Notes: generated by a model not told the origin, from the sequence alone. 27,704 nt of DNA from JASFQI01 sp050115555 (GCA_050115555.1 JASFQI010000020.1:1-27704), one strand, 5' to 3'. Counted from the stretch's first letter, positions 1-6,196 are shown. A program made the numbers and translations.

Positions 1-27
1 GGTTTCTCAACCGAATCGTGAAGGCTT

Positions 28-60
28 TCAAAGGGGCATCCGCAATCCGCCCCCCTTTGA
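28..60. terminator. Hairpin downstream of the methyltransferase gene
   Basis: A 9-bp perfect inverted repeat (28-36 with 52-60, arms TCAAAGGGG / CCCCTTTGA) lies just past the stop codon of the minus-strand methyltransferase at 91. It could end that transcript, but no clear T-run follows on the minus strand, so it may be a weak or factor-assisted terminator or only an mRNA-stabilising hairpin. Confidence 0.4.
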
Positions 61-90
61 CATGAGTTGCCGGGGACCCGTCGCCGTCCA

Positions 91-726
91 TCACACCGGT
101 TTTTTTCGCGCGATGTCCAGGTCCATGCACCCCATGGGGGTCTCCAGGGTGCGGGAACGAACGGATGAAAACCCGGCCTTGAGCATGGCATCGGCAACGA
201 ATCCCTGGTCCAGGAGAAAATCCGCGCCCGTCCGGAGCACGTCCATCATGTGCCCGAGCATGGTGTCAGGCCGTGTCTGCTCGTGGGTCATGCCGTCCTG
301 GAAGCTGAGGAAATAGCCGCCCGGATTCAGGGCGTCATGGACTTTTTGGAGCAGGGCATCCACTTGGAACTTGGCGAAGTTCAGGGTGGCACTGGCCCAG
401 ATCAGGTCATATCCCTCTCCGATATCATCCATGAGGTAATCGCCGGCCTTCACGTCGACGCGGTCCGCCATGCCGTATTCCTGAATAAACGATTCCGCGA
501 CCTTTACCACGGCCGGCCTGTCAAAGACTGTGCCTTTCATGTCTCGATGTGCATTTACGATGTAGAGCGCAAAGACCCCGTGTCCGCCTCCCAGATCGAG
601 CATGCGCTGAAAGGACCGGAAGCCCGAAAGTCCGGATACGATGCGGCTGATCCGGACCCCTACGTTGCCTAACGCGTGGCCCGAACTTGCTCGGGCGCTC
701 TCGGCCCATAGGGCTTCGGAGGTCAT
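91..726 (-). CDS. SAM-dependent O-methyltransferase, lacking the N-terminal dimerisation domain
   Basis: The 211-residue product has a clear class I SAM-binding motif (LDLGGGHG, residues 43-50), a second-strand acidic position (VFDRP) and the NPGGYF loop seen in acetylserotonin/plant-type O-methyltransferases. Members of that family are normally about 330 residues with an N-terminal winged-helix dimerisation region, which is absent here. The first in-frame ATG is at 726. The reading frame stays open to a TTG at 843, but that part overlaps the end of the upstream methyltransferase gene. No good ribosome binding site precedes the ATG, so the gene may be a truncated copy. Its C-terminus (VADAMLKAGF and following) is closely matched by a fragment at 16697-16852. 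The substrate is unknown. Confidence 0.7.
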   Translation of the reverse strand: MTSEALWAESARASSGHALGNVGVRISRIVSGLSGFRSFQRMLDLGGGHGVFALYIVNAHRDMKGTVFDRPAVVKVAESFIQEYGMADRVDVKAGDYLMDDIGEGYDLIWASATLNFAKFQVDALLQKVHDALNPGGYFLSFQDGMTHEQTRPDTMLGHMMDVLRTGADFLLDQGFVADAMLKAGFSSVRSRTLETPMGCMDLDIARKKPV

Positions 727-766
727 GTCTGTCTGTAACTTTTCGTCTGCATAGGCAGGGATTTCA

Positions 767-1630
767 TCAGGCGTTCTCCTTTTCAAAGGCGAGGTGTACA
801 ATTCGGTTATTGAATCGGTTCTTGAAGGCCGGAATACGGGCAAGCCACCCCATCCATCGCCACCGCTCCCGGTAAAAGTCGAAATAGTTCCATTCCTCTA
901 TGAAGCGGATGCCGGGGTGATAGGCCGCCGCCTCCCTGCCGTTGCGGATTCCCCATTTGAATATCGGATCCTGTACACCCCCTTTGTGAGCCGCGTCTGT
1001 CTTACTCACAGCATCATGATGCCGGCTGCGCTTGACCAGGCTCGGTGTCATCATTTCAAGGAGCATCTCAGCGCCCGGAAATGTACTCATGAGATGTACC
1101 AGAAGGTCCCGCACCTCGGTTTTTTCAAAGTACATCAGCAGCCCTTCGGCGATAATCAACACAGGTCGGTCTTCCACACGGACGTCATCGATCCACGAGT
1201 GTTCAAAGATTGATCCTTCGATCATGCGGTATCTACAAGATTCCTTAAAAAAGGATCGGCGCACCCGAATGGGTTCGGGAAGATCCACCTCGAACCAGTG
1301 CAGCCCGCCATTGTCCAGTCGTAAAAAGCGGGTATCCAGACCGGCTCCCAGGTTGATGACCACGGCCTCCGGATACTCCTTGAGAAAGCTTCCCACGGCC
1401 CGATCCAGGATCAGGGTCCGGATGGCGACACCCGTCTGAGACATCCAGGCCTTGTCAAACCTTGAAAAATCATAGTCCATCTCTCGGACAAGTTTTTCGG
1501 CCCATGCGTCAAGGAAAAGGGGGTCCGGCCGGCGGGTTTCTTCCGCCCTTGCCCAGAGCGGGATGAGCAGGGTTTCGGACACGCCTTCCAGGCGGTTTCC
1601 TCCGGTCCCCTTTTCTGTTTCCATTTCCAT
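767..1630 (-). CDS. Leucine carboxyl methyltransferase (LCMT/TcmP)-family methyltransferase
   Basis: The 287-residue protein carries the family signature VINLGAGLDTRFLRLD (residues 91-106) followed by WFEVDLPEPI. It also has the later IAEGLLMYF motif typical of the Ppm1/LCMT/TcmP family of SAM-dependent O-methyltransferases, which in bacteria often methylate small carboxylate or polyketide-like substrates. The ATG at 1630 is well placed behind AAGGAGG with a 6-nt spacer. The length is normal for the family and nothing is missing. The gene is followed at once by the second, truncated methyltransferase, so they are probably cotranscribed. The actual substrate cannot be read from the sequence. 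Confidence 0.85.
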   Translation of the reverse strand: MEMETEKGTGGNRLEGVSETLLIPLWARAEETRRPDPLFLDAWAEKLVREMDYDFSRFDKAWMSQTGVAIRTLILDRAVGSFLKEYPEAVVINLGAGLDTRFLRLDNGGLHWFEVDLPEPIRVRRSFFKESCRYRMIEGSIFEHSWIDDVRVEDRPVLIIAEGLLMYFEKTEVRDLLVHLMSTFPGAEMLLEMMTPSLVKRSRHHDAVSKTDAAHKGGVQDPIFKWGIRNGREAAAYHPGIRFIEEWNYFDFYRERWRWMGWLARIPAFKNRFNNRIVHLAFEKENA

Positions 1631-1938
1631 TCTCTGCCTCCTTCGTATCCGGCGGCGTTTTGTCCTCGCCTCTTCAATTTTTCAGTTTTTTCTCTCCATT
1701 CAGGAGGACAAATGAAGAGCCATCTATCCCACAAGCAGTCATTCAGAGCACGAAGAGGTCTGCACTAAATCATATGATTTTTATAGGTCTTCCTTGCTCT
1801 CGGCCTGTAAAAAAATGGCCGCTGTGAAAAAAATAGCTTGACATCATATTTGACAGAACGTATTAAGTTTGGCAAGCCTAATATCTCGGGAGATGAAATT
1901 TTTTGGAGACCATCAGGCGGATCCGTCGCACTGAGAGA
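1631..1938. other. Divergent intergenic region with palindrome
   Basis: This is the 308-nt gap between the minus-strand LCMT-family gene and the plus-strand small protein. It holds a perfect 14-bp palindrome, AAATCATATGATTT at 1767-1780, which could be an operator. A strong sigma70-like promoter for the plus strand lies at 1838-1866. A shorter CGGCC/GGCCG inverted repeat flanks an A-run near 1801-1822. No gene is recognised here. Confidence 0.5.
1838..1866 (+). promoter_or_regulatory. Sigma70-type promoter for the first small protein
   Basis: A perfect -35 TTGACA (1838-1843) is followed by a 17-nt spacer and a -10 TATTAA (1861-1866). Transcription would start near 1873, about 66 nt before the ATG at 1939. 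Confidence 0.65.
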
Positions 1939-2169
1939 ATGAATGGAGGGCAACCGGCGCCCGCTTCCTGTCGGCCGTTGCCTGTGGATCAGGGGCCGGT
2001 CCTGGAGACGCTCGATTCGCTCTACAGGGAGCTCTATTTTCACGACGGGTATGGGGAGTTGAAAGTCCGGATGCGCCTTTTAAAAAAAGGGCAGAAGGAG
2101 ATTATCATTCAATTCGGAAAGGAGTACCGGTTCGTGGTGGACTCACCGCATCCGCCTGTCCTGGACTGA
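1939..2169 (+). CDS. Small protein of unknown family, paralog of the one at 3302
   Basis: A 76-residue protein of no family I recognise. Its second half (GYGELKVRMR, then KEIIIQFGKEYRFVVDSP) matches the 64-residue protein at 3302-3496 almost position for position, which shows that both are real genes. The conserved part starts at LETLDSLYRELYFHDG. The predicted pattern is a helix followed by two or three beta strands, with no signal peptide or membrane segment, so the product is probably cytoplasmic. The ATG at 1939 was chosen over a TTG at 1903 because a purine-rich GAGAGA precedes it and the extra residues are not conserved. It has its own strong promoter upstream and a hairpin terminator downstream. 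Confidence 0.7.
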   Translation: MNGGQPAPASCRPLPVDQGPVLETLDSLYRELYFHDGYGELKVRMRLLKKGQKEIIIQFGKEYRFVVDSPHPPVLD

Positions 2170-2293
2170 GACGGGAAGGGGAATAGCCCCACGACTCGGC
2201 ATCCTTATGGTCACCGAAAGTTCCTGTGGCCCGGGACGTTGACTTCCGGGTTGCCGGGAACAAACAGGATGAAAGGAGAAGGATGAAACGAAG

Positions 2294-2333
2294 AACCGTT
2301 CGGGTGCCGGCATGAGGCCGGAAGAACGGTTTT
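2294..2333 (+). terminator. Hairpin terminator after the first small protein
   Basis: Arms AACCGTTC (2294-2301) and GAACGGTT (2324-2331) enclose an inner CCGG/CCGG pairing and are followed by TTTT (2330-2333). It lies 125 nt after the stop codon at 2169 and separates that transcript from the riboswitch-controlled unit. Confidence 0.5.
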
Positions 2334-2373
2334 CCGATCGATAGCCTGAATCGTGATTTGATATGGCAGGCCC

Positions 2374-2387
2374 GGCGGGCGGGTTGC
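2374..2387 (+). promoter_or_regulatory. Possible sigma54-type promoter before the riboswitch
   Basis: GGC at 2374-2376 and TTGC at 2384-2387 have the -24/-12 spacing of sigma54 promoters (GG and GC ten bases apart). The predicted start, about 2399, coincides with the 5' strand of riboswitch helix P1. The -24 element lacks the usual leading T and the region is GC-rich, so the match could be chance. No convincing sigma70 promoter was seen nearby. Confidence 0.25.
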
Positions 2388-2395
2388 CCCGACAT

Positions 2396-2473
2396 GGTCA
2401 ACCAGAGCCAAACCCCGAGTGATCGGGGGACGGAAAGCCACGGGTCTTGCTGAAAAAGACAGCCGGGTTGCTC
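2396..2473 (+). promoter_or_regulatory. GEMM-I (cyclic dinucleotide) riboswitch aptamer
   Basis: The stretch shows the GEMM-I architecture. P1 is CAACC (2399-2403) with GGTTG (2466-2470). The conserved CCAAACC precedes P2, CCCCGA/TCGGGG (2413-2418, 2423-2428), which is capped by a GTGA tetraloop of the GNRA type. The linker GGACGGAAAGCCACGGG is followed by P3, GTCTT/AAGAC (2444-2448, 2456-2460), and then AGCCGGGTTGC. In the known class the tetraloop docks into P3 and c-di-GMP, or 3',3'-cGAMP in Geobacter-like variants, binds at the three-way junction. The base in the ligand-discriminating position before CAAACC appears to be C, or shifted by one insertion, so the ligand is not certain. It lies upstream of the VPLPA-CTERM gene. 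Confidence 0.85.
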
Positions 2474-2501
2474 AAGAAGATCAGAGCACCCGGCTTTTTT
2501 T
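2461..2501 (+). terminator. Riboswitch expression platform: intrinsic terminator
   Basis: AGCCGGGTTGCTC (2461-2473) pairs with GAGCACCCGGCT (2484-2495), with one bulged T, and seven Ts follow (2495-2501). The 5' arm is the same sequence that forms the 3' strand of aptamer helix P1. Aptamer and terminator are therefore mutually exclusive, and ligand binding should prevent termination. The simplest reading is an ON switch for the gene at 2536. Confidence 0.85.
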
Positions 2502-2535
2502 GGGTAAGGCCCCCAGGCGAGAAAGGAGAAACGGG

Positions 2536-3285
2536 ATGAAAAAGATCGTGTTTTTACTCATATCCGCCATGCTTGCTATCGCTTTTGGGAGCACGGCCCA
2601 TGCCGCCATCGTGGATCTCACGGCGGATGACTACGTAACCGTGGACGGCACAGAGTATGAGCTTGTGACGGCCAAACCCACGGAGGACGGCCCGGACATC
2701 CCTGATGGGACCGGCTTGATGTGGGAATGGAATTCAAGCTCAGGCGTATGGAAGGCCTGTATCTGCAAGATGACCGCCTTCCGGGCGCTTCAGGCCGTGG
2801 GGCAGTATCTGGATATCGATGATTTCAGCAGTTCAGACACAGAGATCCTGACCGGGTGGAACACGGACGGCCCGGAGGAGCTGTTTGTGGGAAACATGCC
2901 CTGGGTAATGGGGACCAACTTCTCCTATGCCGATTCCATGCCCGAACCAGCCTACCTGGACCTGGTCGATGCCTGGTATGAGTTTACCATAAGCGGCCAG
3001 ACCTACCGGGTCCAGTCCGTGGCCGATAACTACACCTTTATGGATGATACAAGCCATGCCGGGTATCAAGAAGGGTGGGATTTCTTTGATTACCGCACCT
3101 ACTTCAAGACCAACAGCGGCATGGATGACATCAAGATGTATTTCAGAGACGTGGTCCGGTCCCAGATCGTGGACAACTTTAAAGGGGCCACGAGCTTCGA
3201 CGTCACCCCCGTGCCGATCCCCGCGGCCGTCTGGCTTCTGGGTTCGGGCCTTGGACTGCTTTGTCTCAAGAGACGTCGCCCGTGA
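2536..3285 (+). CDS. Secreted VPLPA-CTERM protein, exosortase substrate
   Basis: A 249-residue protein with a classical signal peptide (MKK, hydrophobic core, AHA/A cleavage near residue 23). It ends in a sorting tail: VPIPAAVWLLGSG (226-238), a short membrane segment and a KRRR cluster. This is the VPLPA-CTERM signal recognised by exosortases, which cleave at the membrane and hand the protein on for surface display, usually in exopolysaccharide-producing bacteria. The mature part is acidic and rich in aromatic residues and has one CxC pair (residues 75 and 77). I recognise no catalytic domain. The ATG at 2536 follows AAAGGAG. The gene sits behind a GEMM riboswitch with terminator, so its expression should depend on a cyclic dinucleotide. 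The exosortase at 9789 looks like a different subtype and may not be its partner. Confidence 0.85.
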   Translation: MKKIVFLLISAMLAIAFGSTAHAAIVDLTADDYVTVDGTEYELVTAKPTEDGPDIPDGTGLMWEWNSSSGVWKACICKMTAFRALQAVGQYLDIDDFSSSDTEILTGWNTDGPEELFVGNMPWVMGTNFSYADSMPEPAYLDLVDAWYEFTISGQTYRVQSVADNYTFMDDTSHAGYQEGWDFFDYRTYFKTNSGMDDIKMYFRDVVRSQIVDNFKGATSFDVTPVPIPAAVWLLGSGLGLLCLKRRRP

Positions 3286-3301
3286 ACTGAAACCAGGGAC
3301 C

Positions 3302-3496
3302 ATGCTGACGCCGAATCCTTCTGAAGACCGCACGCACCAGGAGATCCGGGGCAAGATCCTGGAGCTCTACGCGGAACTGTTCCGCCATGAAGGGTTCGGC
3401 GAACTCAGCATCCGCATGCGCTTTGTCAAGAGAAACAAGAAAGAGGTGGTGATCCAGTGCGGTAAGGAATACCGCTTCGTGGTGGACTACCCCTGA
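3302..3496 (+). CDS. Small protein of unknown family, paralog of the one at 1939
   Basis: A 64-residue protein with no family I can name. GFGELSIRMR and KEVVIQCGKEYRFVVDYP align directly with the protein at 1939-2169, and the preceding helix (IRGKILELYAELFRHEG) aligns as well. The ATG at 3302 follows an AGGGA sequence, 16 nt after the stop of the VPLPA-CTERM gene, so it is probably cotranscribed with it and also under the riboswitch. It has no signal peptide or membrane segment. A strong hairpin terminator lies about 70 nt downstream. Two copies flanking one riboswitch-controlled surface gene suggest an accessory or regulatory role for that locus, but this is inference. Confidence 0.75.
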   Translation: MLTPNPSEDRTHQEIRGKILELYAELFRHEGFGELSIRMRFVKRNKKEVVIQCGKEYRFVVDYP

Positions 3497-3565
3497 GAAC
3501 TGAGAGTGAGGCACAAAAAGAAGCGATCCAATGACCAGATCTTCTCTGGCGGCGCATGAAGAAAA

Positions 3566-3600
3566 AAGGGGACACCCTTTGAGGAAAGGGGTCCCCTTCT
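3566..3600. terminator. Terminator between convergent genes
   Basis: Arms AAGGGGACACCCTTT and AAAGGGGTCCCCTT pair over 14 bp with a single bulged A and a short GAGG loop. An A-run precedes the hairpin and TTCT follows it. It lies between the plus-strand small protein (ends 3496) and the minus-strand NifX-like gene (ends 3713) and could serve both directions. Confidence 0.7.
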
Positions 3601-3712
3601 ACCGTCAAAAGGCGGGTCGTTACGTCAGAAGGAGTTTCGACTGTTTTTCGAAGACCGCATCGACCCGATTGTTCATTTGCAGAAGAATGAGCGATTCAGG
3701 ACAGGAACACTC

Positions 3713-4078
3713 CTATTGAAGCCCCTCCTGAAACCCCACCGAGGGTTCTTCCGCCGGTTTCAGCTTGCCCCTGTTGAATTTCTCATAGGCTTCACGAACG
3801 CTTCCCCGGGCCCCCAGATAGACCTGAATCGGGGTGTCCCGGATGACAACAAATGCGTTGTACCCCACATCGCCCGTGACGACGGCACGAACTCCCCTGT
3901 CCACCAGAAACTTGATCGCATCCATGCATGCGGCGTCCTGGGCCGATGCCCCGGGGTTTTTGAATGCATTCAGTTCCTCTGTCTGCGTGTCCACGATGAC
4001 AAAAAAGGGGCTGCGCGAAAACCGCTTCTCAACTCCAGCATTCCATGTCTTTCCCTTTGATGTGAGCGCAACCTTCAT
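3713..4078 (-). CDS. NifX/NifB-type dinitrogenase iron-molybdenum cofactor family protein
   Basis: A 121-residue single-domain protein of the NifX/NafY/VnfX and MTH1175-like family. It starts with the family pattern MKVALTSKG, has the strand FFVIVDTQT and the NPGASAQDAACMDAIKFL helix, then AVVTGDVGYNAF and a GARGSVREAYEKF end. Members bind iron-molybdenum cofactor precursors or other Fe-S/Mo-Fe clusters. Many stand-alone copies in anaerobes have no link to nitrogen fixation, and no nif genes are seen here. The acidic C-terminal tail is slightly extended. The gene is divergent from the Fur-family gene, with an 83-nt gap. Confidence 0.85.
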   Translation of the reverse strand: MKVALTSKGKTWNAGVEKRFSRSPFFVIVDTQTEELNAFKNPGASAQDAACMDAIKFLVDRGVRAVVTGDVGYNAFVVIRDTPIQVYLGARGSVREAYEKFNRGKLKPAEEPSVGFQEGLQ

Positions 4079-4127
4079 GGTCCCATTCCCACGTCAGCCG
4101 ATGCAATGAGAATAGAGGAAACTGAAA

Positions 4128-4156
4128 TTGACACCGCCAAGGCCGAGTGCTATAAG
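4128..4156 (+). promoter_or_regulatory. Sigma70-type promoter directly abutting the Fur-family gene
   Basis: TTGACA (4128-4133), a 17-nt spacer and TATAAG (4151-4156) make a near-consensus promoter. The start codon of the Fur-family gene is at 4162, only 6 nt after the -10 box, so transcription would begin at or next to the A of the ATG. This implies a leaderless mRNA. Confidence 0.6.
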
Positions 4157-4161
4157 AAGGC

Positions 4162-4599
4162 ATGGCGAAAAGAAAAAGCGAAATACAGGTATTTCGGGAG
4201 TTTGTGCGAAAAAAAGGCCTTCGAAATACGCCCGAACGGGAAACGATTATAAAAGAAATTTTCGCCACCCACAACCATTTTGATGTGGATGAACTGTACC
4301 TGCGTTTAAGGAACAAGAAAAAGTCGATTTCCAAGCCCTCCATCTATCGCCTCATCCCCCATCTGCTGGAAGCCGGCCTGATTCAGGAGGCCTATTTTGA
4401 AGACGGCCACCTCCACTACGAGCACATCTACGGCCATGGGCAGCACTGCCACCTCCGCTGTTTGAAGTGCGGTAAGATCATTGAATTCCAAGAGAAGGCG
4501 TTACAGGAGTTGGAAGCGGATCTGGTTGAAAAGTATGATTTTTCGATCAAAGGGCACAAGCTTGAGGTCTTTGGCTATTGCCCGAAGTGCAAAGAATGA
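4162..4599 (+). CDS. Fur/PerR-family metal-dependent transcriptional regulator
   Basis: A 145-residue protein with the full family layout. The N-terminal winged helix includes LRNTPERETII and the recognition helix SKPSIYRLIPHLLEAGLI. The dimerisation domain has a His-rich hinge (HLHYEHIYGHGQHCH, about residues 83-97). Two CxxC pairs (C100/C103 and C140/C143) should form the structural zinc site. Family members sense iron, zinc, manganese or peroxide, and the sequence does not decide which. There is no alternative Met in the protein. AGAAGG sits only 1 nt before the ATG, too close for a normal ribosome binding site, which agrees with the leaderless promoter arrangement. It is divergent from the NifX-like gene and may control it. 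Confidence 0.9.
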   Translation: MAKRKSEIQVFREFVRKKGLRNTPERETIIKEIFATHNHFDVDELYLRLRNKKKSISKPSIYRLIPHLLEAGLIQEAYFEDGHLHYEHIYGHGQHCHLRCLKCGKIIEFQEKALQELEADLVEKYDFSIKGHKLEVFGYCPKCKE

Positions 4600-4611
4600 A
4601 ACGATTTTTCT

Positions 4612-4818
4612 TTATAATTCTGTCTCTTCTCTGCGATTCTCCTTCCAATACGCCTGAATTTCCGACAGCCTGAACCGCAGGGTCCCGAACTTCTTGAACG
4701 GTTTCGGAAACCCTGGGTCCCTGGTCATCCATTCCCGGATCGTTCGAACGGATACACCAAAGAACTGCGCCACTTCCCGGATTGAAACTGCGTTCCCAGT
4801 TATAGAATCTTCATTCAT
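4612..4818 (-). CDS. AlpA/excisionase-like helix-turn-helix protein, tandem copy 2
   Basis: A 68-residue protein that is essentially one MerR/excisionase-type winged helix-turn-helix: SIREVAQFFGVSVRTIREWM, then the wing FPKPFKKFGTLRFRLSEI and a terminal YWKENRR. The architecture is that of AlpA- or Xis-like DNA-binding proteins, found in prophage regulation and as stand-alone regulators. It begins 3 nt after the stop codon of a close paralog (4822-5013) and is surely cotranscribed with it. The Fur-family gene runs convergently, ending 13 nt away. No integrase or phage gene is visible nearby, so a phage origin is unproven. Confidence 0.8.
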   Translation of the reverse strand: MNEDSITGNAVSIREVAQFFGVSVRTIREWMTRDPGFPKPFKKFGTLRFRLSEIQAYWKENRREETEL

Positions 4819-4821
4819 CGC

Positions 4822-5013
4822 CTATTCGCCATACCCGTTCATCGTGTTGATCGCCCAGTACTGCTCCACCTTTGATTGCTCAAACCTGAGCGTATTGAAC
4901 TTCTTAAAAGGTCTGGGAAAACTTTCATCCTTTTTCATCCACTCACGGATCGTCCGGGTGGATACATTGAAATATTCGGCGACATCATGGATTGAAAGAG
5001 CTTTTTCGTTCAT
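4822..5013 (-). CDS. AlpA/excisionase-like helix-turn-helix protein, tandem copy 1
   Basis: The 63-residue core (SIHDVAEYFNVSTRTIREWM, FPRPFKKFNTLRFEQSKV, QYWAIN) is a clear tandem duplicate of the next gene. The reading frame stays open upstream to an ATG at 5262, which would give 146 residues. That extension resembles nothing I know, and a strong promoter (5223-5250) lies inside it, so a start at 5262 would precede its own promoter. The ATG at 5013 aligns with the start of the paralog (both begin MNE) and is preferred. This leaves a leader of about 200 nt, or an unnoticed non-ATG start such as the in-frame TTGs. Confidence 0.7.
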   Translation of the reverse strand: MNEKALSIHDVAEYFNVSTRTIREWMKKDESFPRPFKKFNTLRFEQSKVEQYWAINTMNGYGE

Positions 5014-5397
5014 GATCCGTTCGCAGGCGTTTGCTATATCATGGAGCTGAGATGAATCGATGGATGTTCTTTTTCGTGAATCTTTCCACAAATCCGGCCG
5101 ATTCGGGAACAAGGCGCAACCATCCGCCTGGAGGCCTTTTGATAGGCGTTCCGCGGCTCCCGGTGAGAAAGCCGAATCGCTTAAGATATTCCTTATTATT
5201 TTAGTTTTTCCTAAACGCCCGTATCCTAGCATCGCCGACATATTTGTCAAGCCTTTTCTCAATATTTACACAGCCCTAACCCGGGCCATGAAGCGGGCCG
5301 CCGATCCTCCCGCTCCCCTTCCGGATGGGCCGAAAAAAAACAATGCGCAGCCATACCCCGAAGGGAAAGGATCAGGGCAAAACCGGACAGGACCGCC
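5014..5397. other. Leader and intergenic region upstream of the helix-turn-helix pair
   Basis: About 380 nt between the preferred start of the helix-turn-helix gene and the end of the DsbA-like gene. It contains the promoter at 5223-5250 and the open but unconserved upstream extension of the helix-turn-helix reading frame. From 5263 to 5397 no gene or strong hairpin is seen. Confidence 0.5.
5223..5250 (-). promoter_or_regulatory. Sigma70-type promoter for the helix-turn-helix pair
   Basis: On the minus strand a perfect -35 TTGACA (5250-5245) is followed by a 16-nt spacer and a -10 TAGGAT (5228-5223). Transcription would start near 5215. Confidence 0.6.
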
Positions 5398-6168
5398 CTA
5401 AGATTCTCCCGTCTTTTCTTCCTCAAGGAGACGATCGATCACCCTTACGAAGTAGTTTACGGGGTAGGCCCCCTTGATTTGTACGCCGTTGACGAGGAAC
5501 CGCGGGGTCCCTGTCAGACGGAGTTTCCGGGCCTGACCCAGGTCGGCTTGGATCATTGCCTCGATCCGTTCCGAGGAGCGGTCTTTTCGGAACTTCGCCA
5601 TGTCGAGGCCCAGGTCGGAGGCCAGTTTGTCATACAAGTCGTCGTTCAAGGCGGAGCAGTGATTGAAAAGAACGTCTTGATATTCCCAGAATTTTCCCTG
5701 CTGATGGGCCGCCAGGGCCGCCCTGGCCGCAGGCAGGGCCTGCTTGTGCATCTTGAGCGGATAATTCTTGAAAACCACCCTCACCCTGTCCCCGTAGCGC
5801 TTTTTGACGACATCGAGGGCTTTGGCTGCCCTCGAGCAGTACGGGCACTGGAAGTCCGTATACTCGATGATCGTCACCGGCGCGTCCGAAGGGCCCTTTT
5901 GCGGATGGTCCTTTGTCACGGTGTCCTTCAGGCGTTGTTGAAAGCTGGCCTCGAGCTGCTTCTCCTGCTGGGCCTTTTTCCGCTCCACCGTATACTGCTT
6001 CAACGTTTCCAGGATGAGCTTCGGGTTTTCCCGGATCACTTCCTTGACAATGGCCCGAATGCGTTCATCTTCCGGCGCGGGCCCGGATGCCGGGGTCGCG
6101 GCCGGGGCTGCGGCAACGATCCACGCGGCGCCGGCCATTGTCGTCAGGTACTTCATCACTCGCGTCAT
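5398..6168 (-). CDS. DsbA-like (BdbD-type) periplasmic thioredoxin-fold oxidoreductase
   Basis: A 256-residue exported protein with an N-terminal hydrophobic signal followed by an Ala/Pro-rich segment. A helical, charged stretch with KEVIRENPKLILETL comes next, then a thioredoxin domain with the active site FQCPYC (C108, C111). A DsbA-type helical insertion and the cis-proline loop TGTPRFLVNG follow. Family members catalyse disulfide formation or isomerisation in exported proteins. The ATG at 6168 follows AGGAGG; an upstream in-frame TTG at 6186 overlaps that ribosome binding site and is rejected. It is the last gene of the operon that begins at 9360, 28 nt after the ICMT-like gene. Confidence 0.9.
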   Translation of the reverse strand: MTRVMKYLTTMAGAAWIVAAAPAATPASGPAPEDERIRAIVKEVIRENPKLILETLKQYTVERKKAQQEKQLEASFQQRLKDTVTKDHPQKGPSDAPVTIIEYTDFQCPYCSRAAKALDVVKKRYGDRVRVVFKNYPLKMHKQALPAARAALAAHQQGKFWEYQDVLFNHCSALNDDLYDKLASDLGLDMAKFRKDRSSERIEAMIQADLGQARKLRLTGTPRFLVNGVQIKGAYPVNYFVRVIDRLLEEEKTGES

Positions 6169-6196
6169 TCCTTTATTCCTCCTCAACCTGTTGTTT

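Noticed and set aside
1893..1934. Thirteen-codon open frame in the leader of the first small protein
   Set aside because: The purine-rich stretch directly abuts the ATG, leaving no spacing for ribosome binding.
2283..2315. Ten-codon open frame with AAAGGAG upstream, possible leader peptide
   Set aside because: It ends inside the terminator hairpin and codes for no run of one amino acid that would suggest attenuation; noted but unsupported.
3713..4078. NifX-like protein as evidence for nitrogen fixation
   Set aside because: Stand-alone members of this family are common in non-fixing anaerobes, and no nif gene is present in the window.
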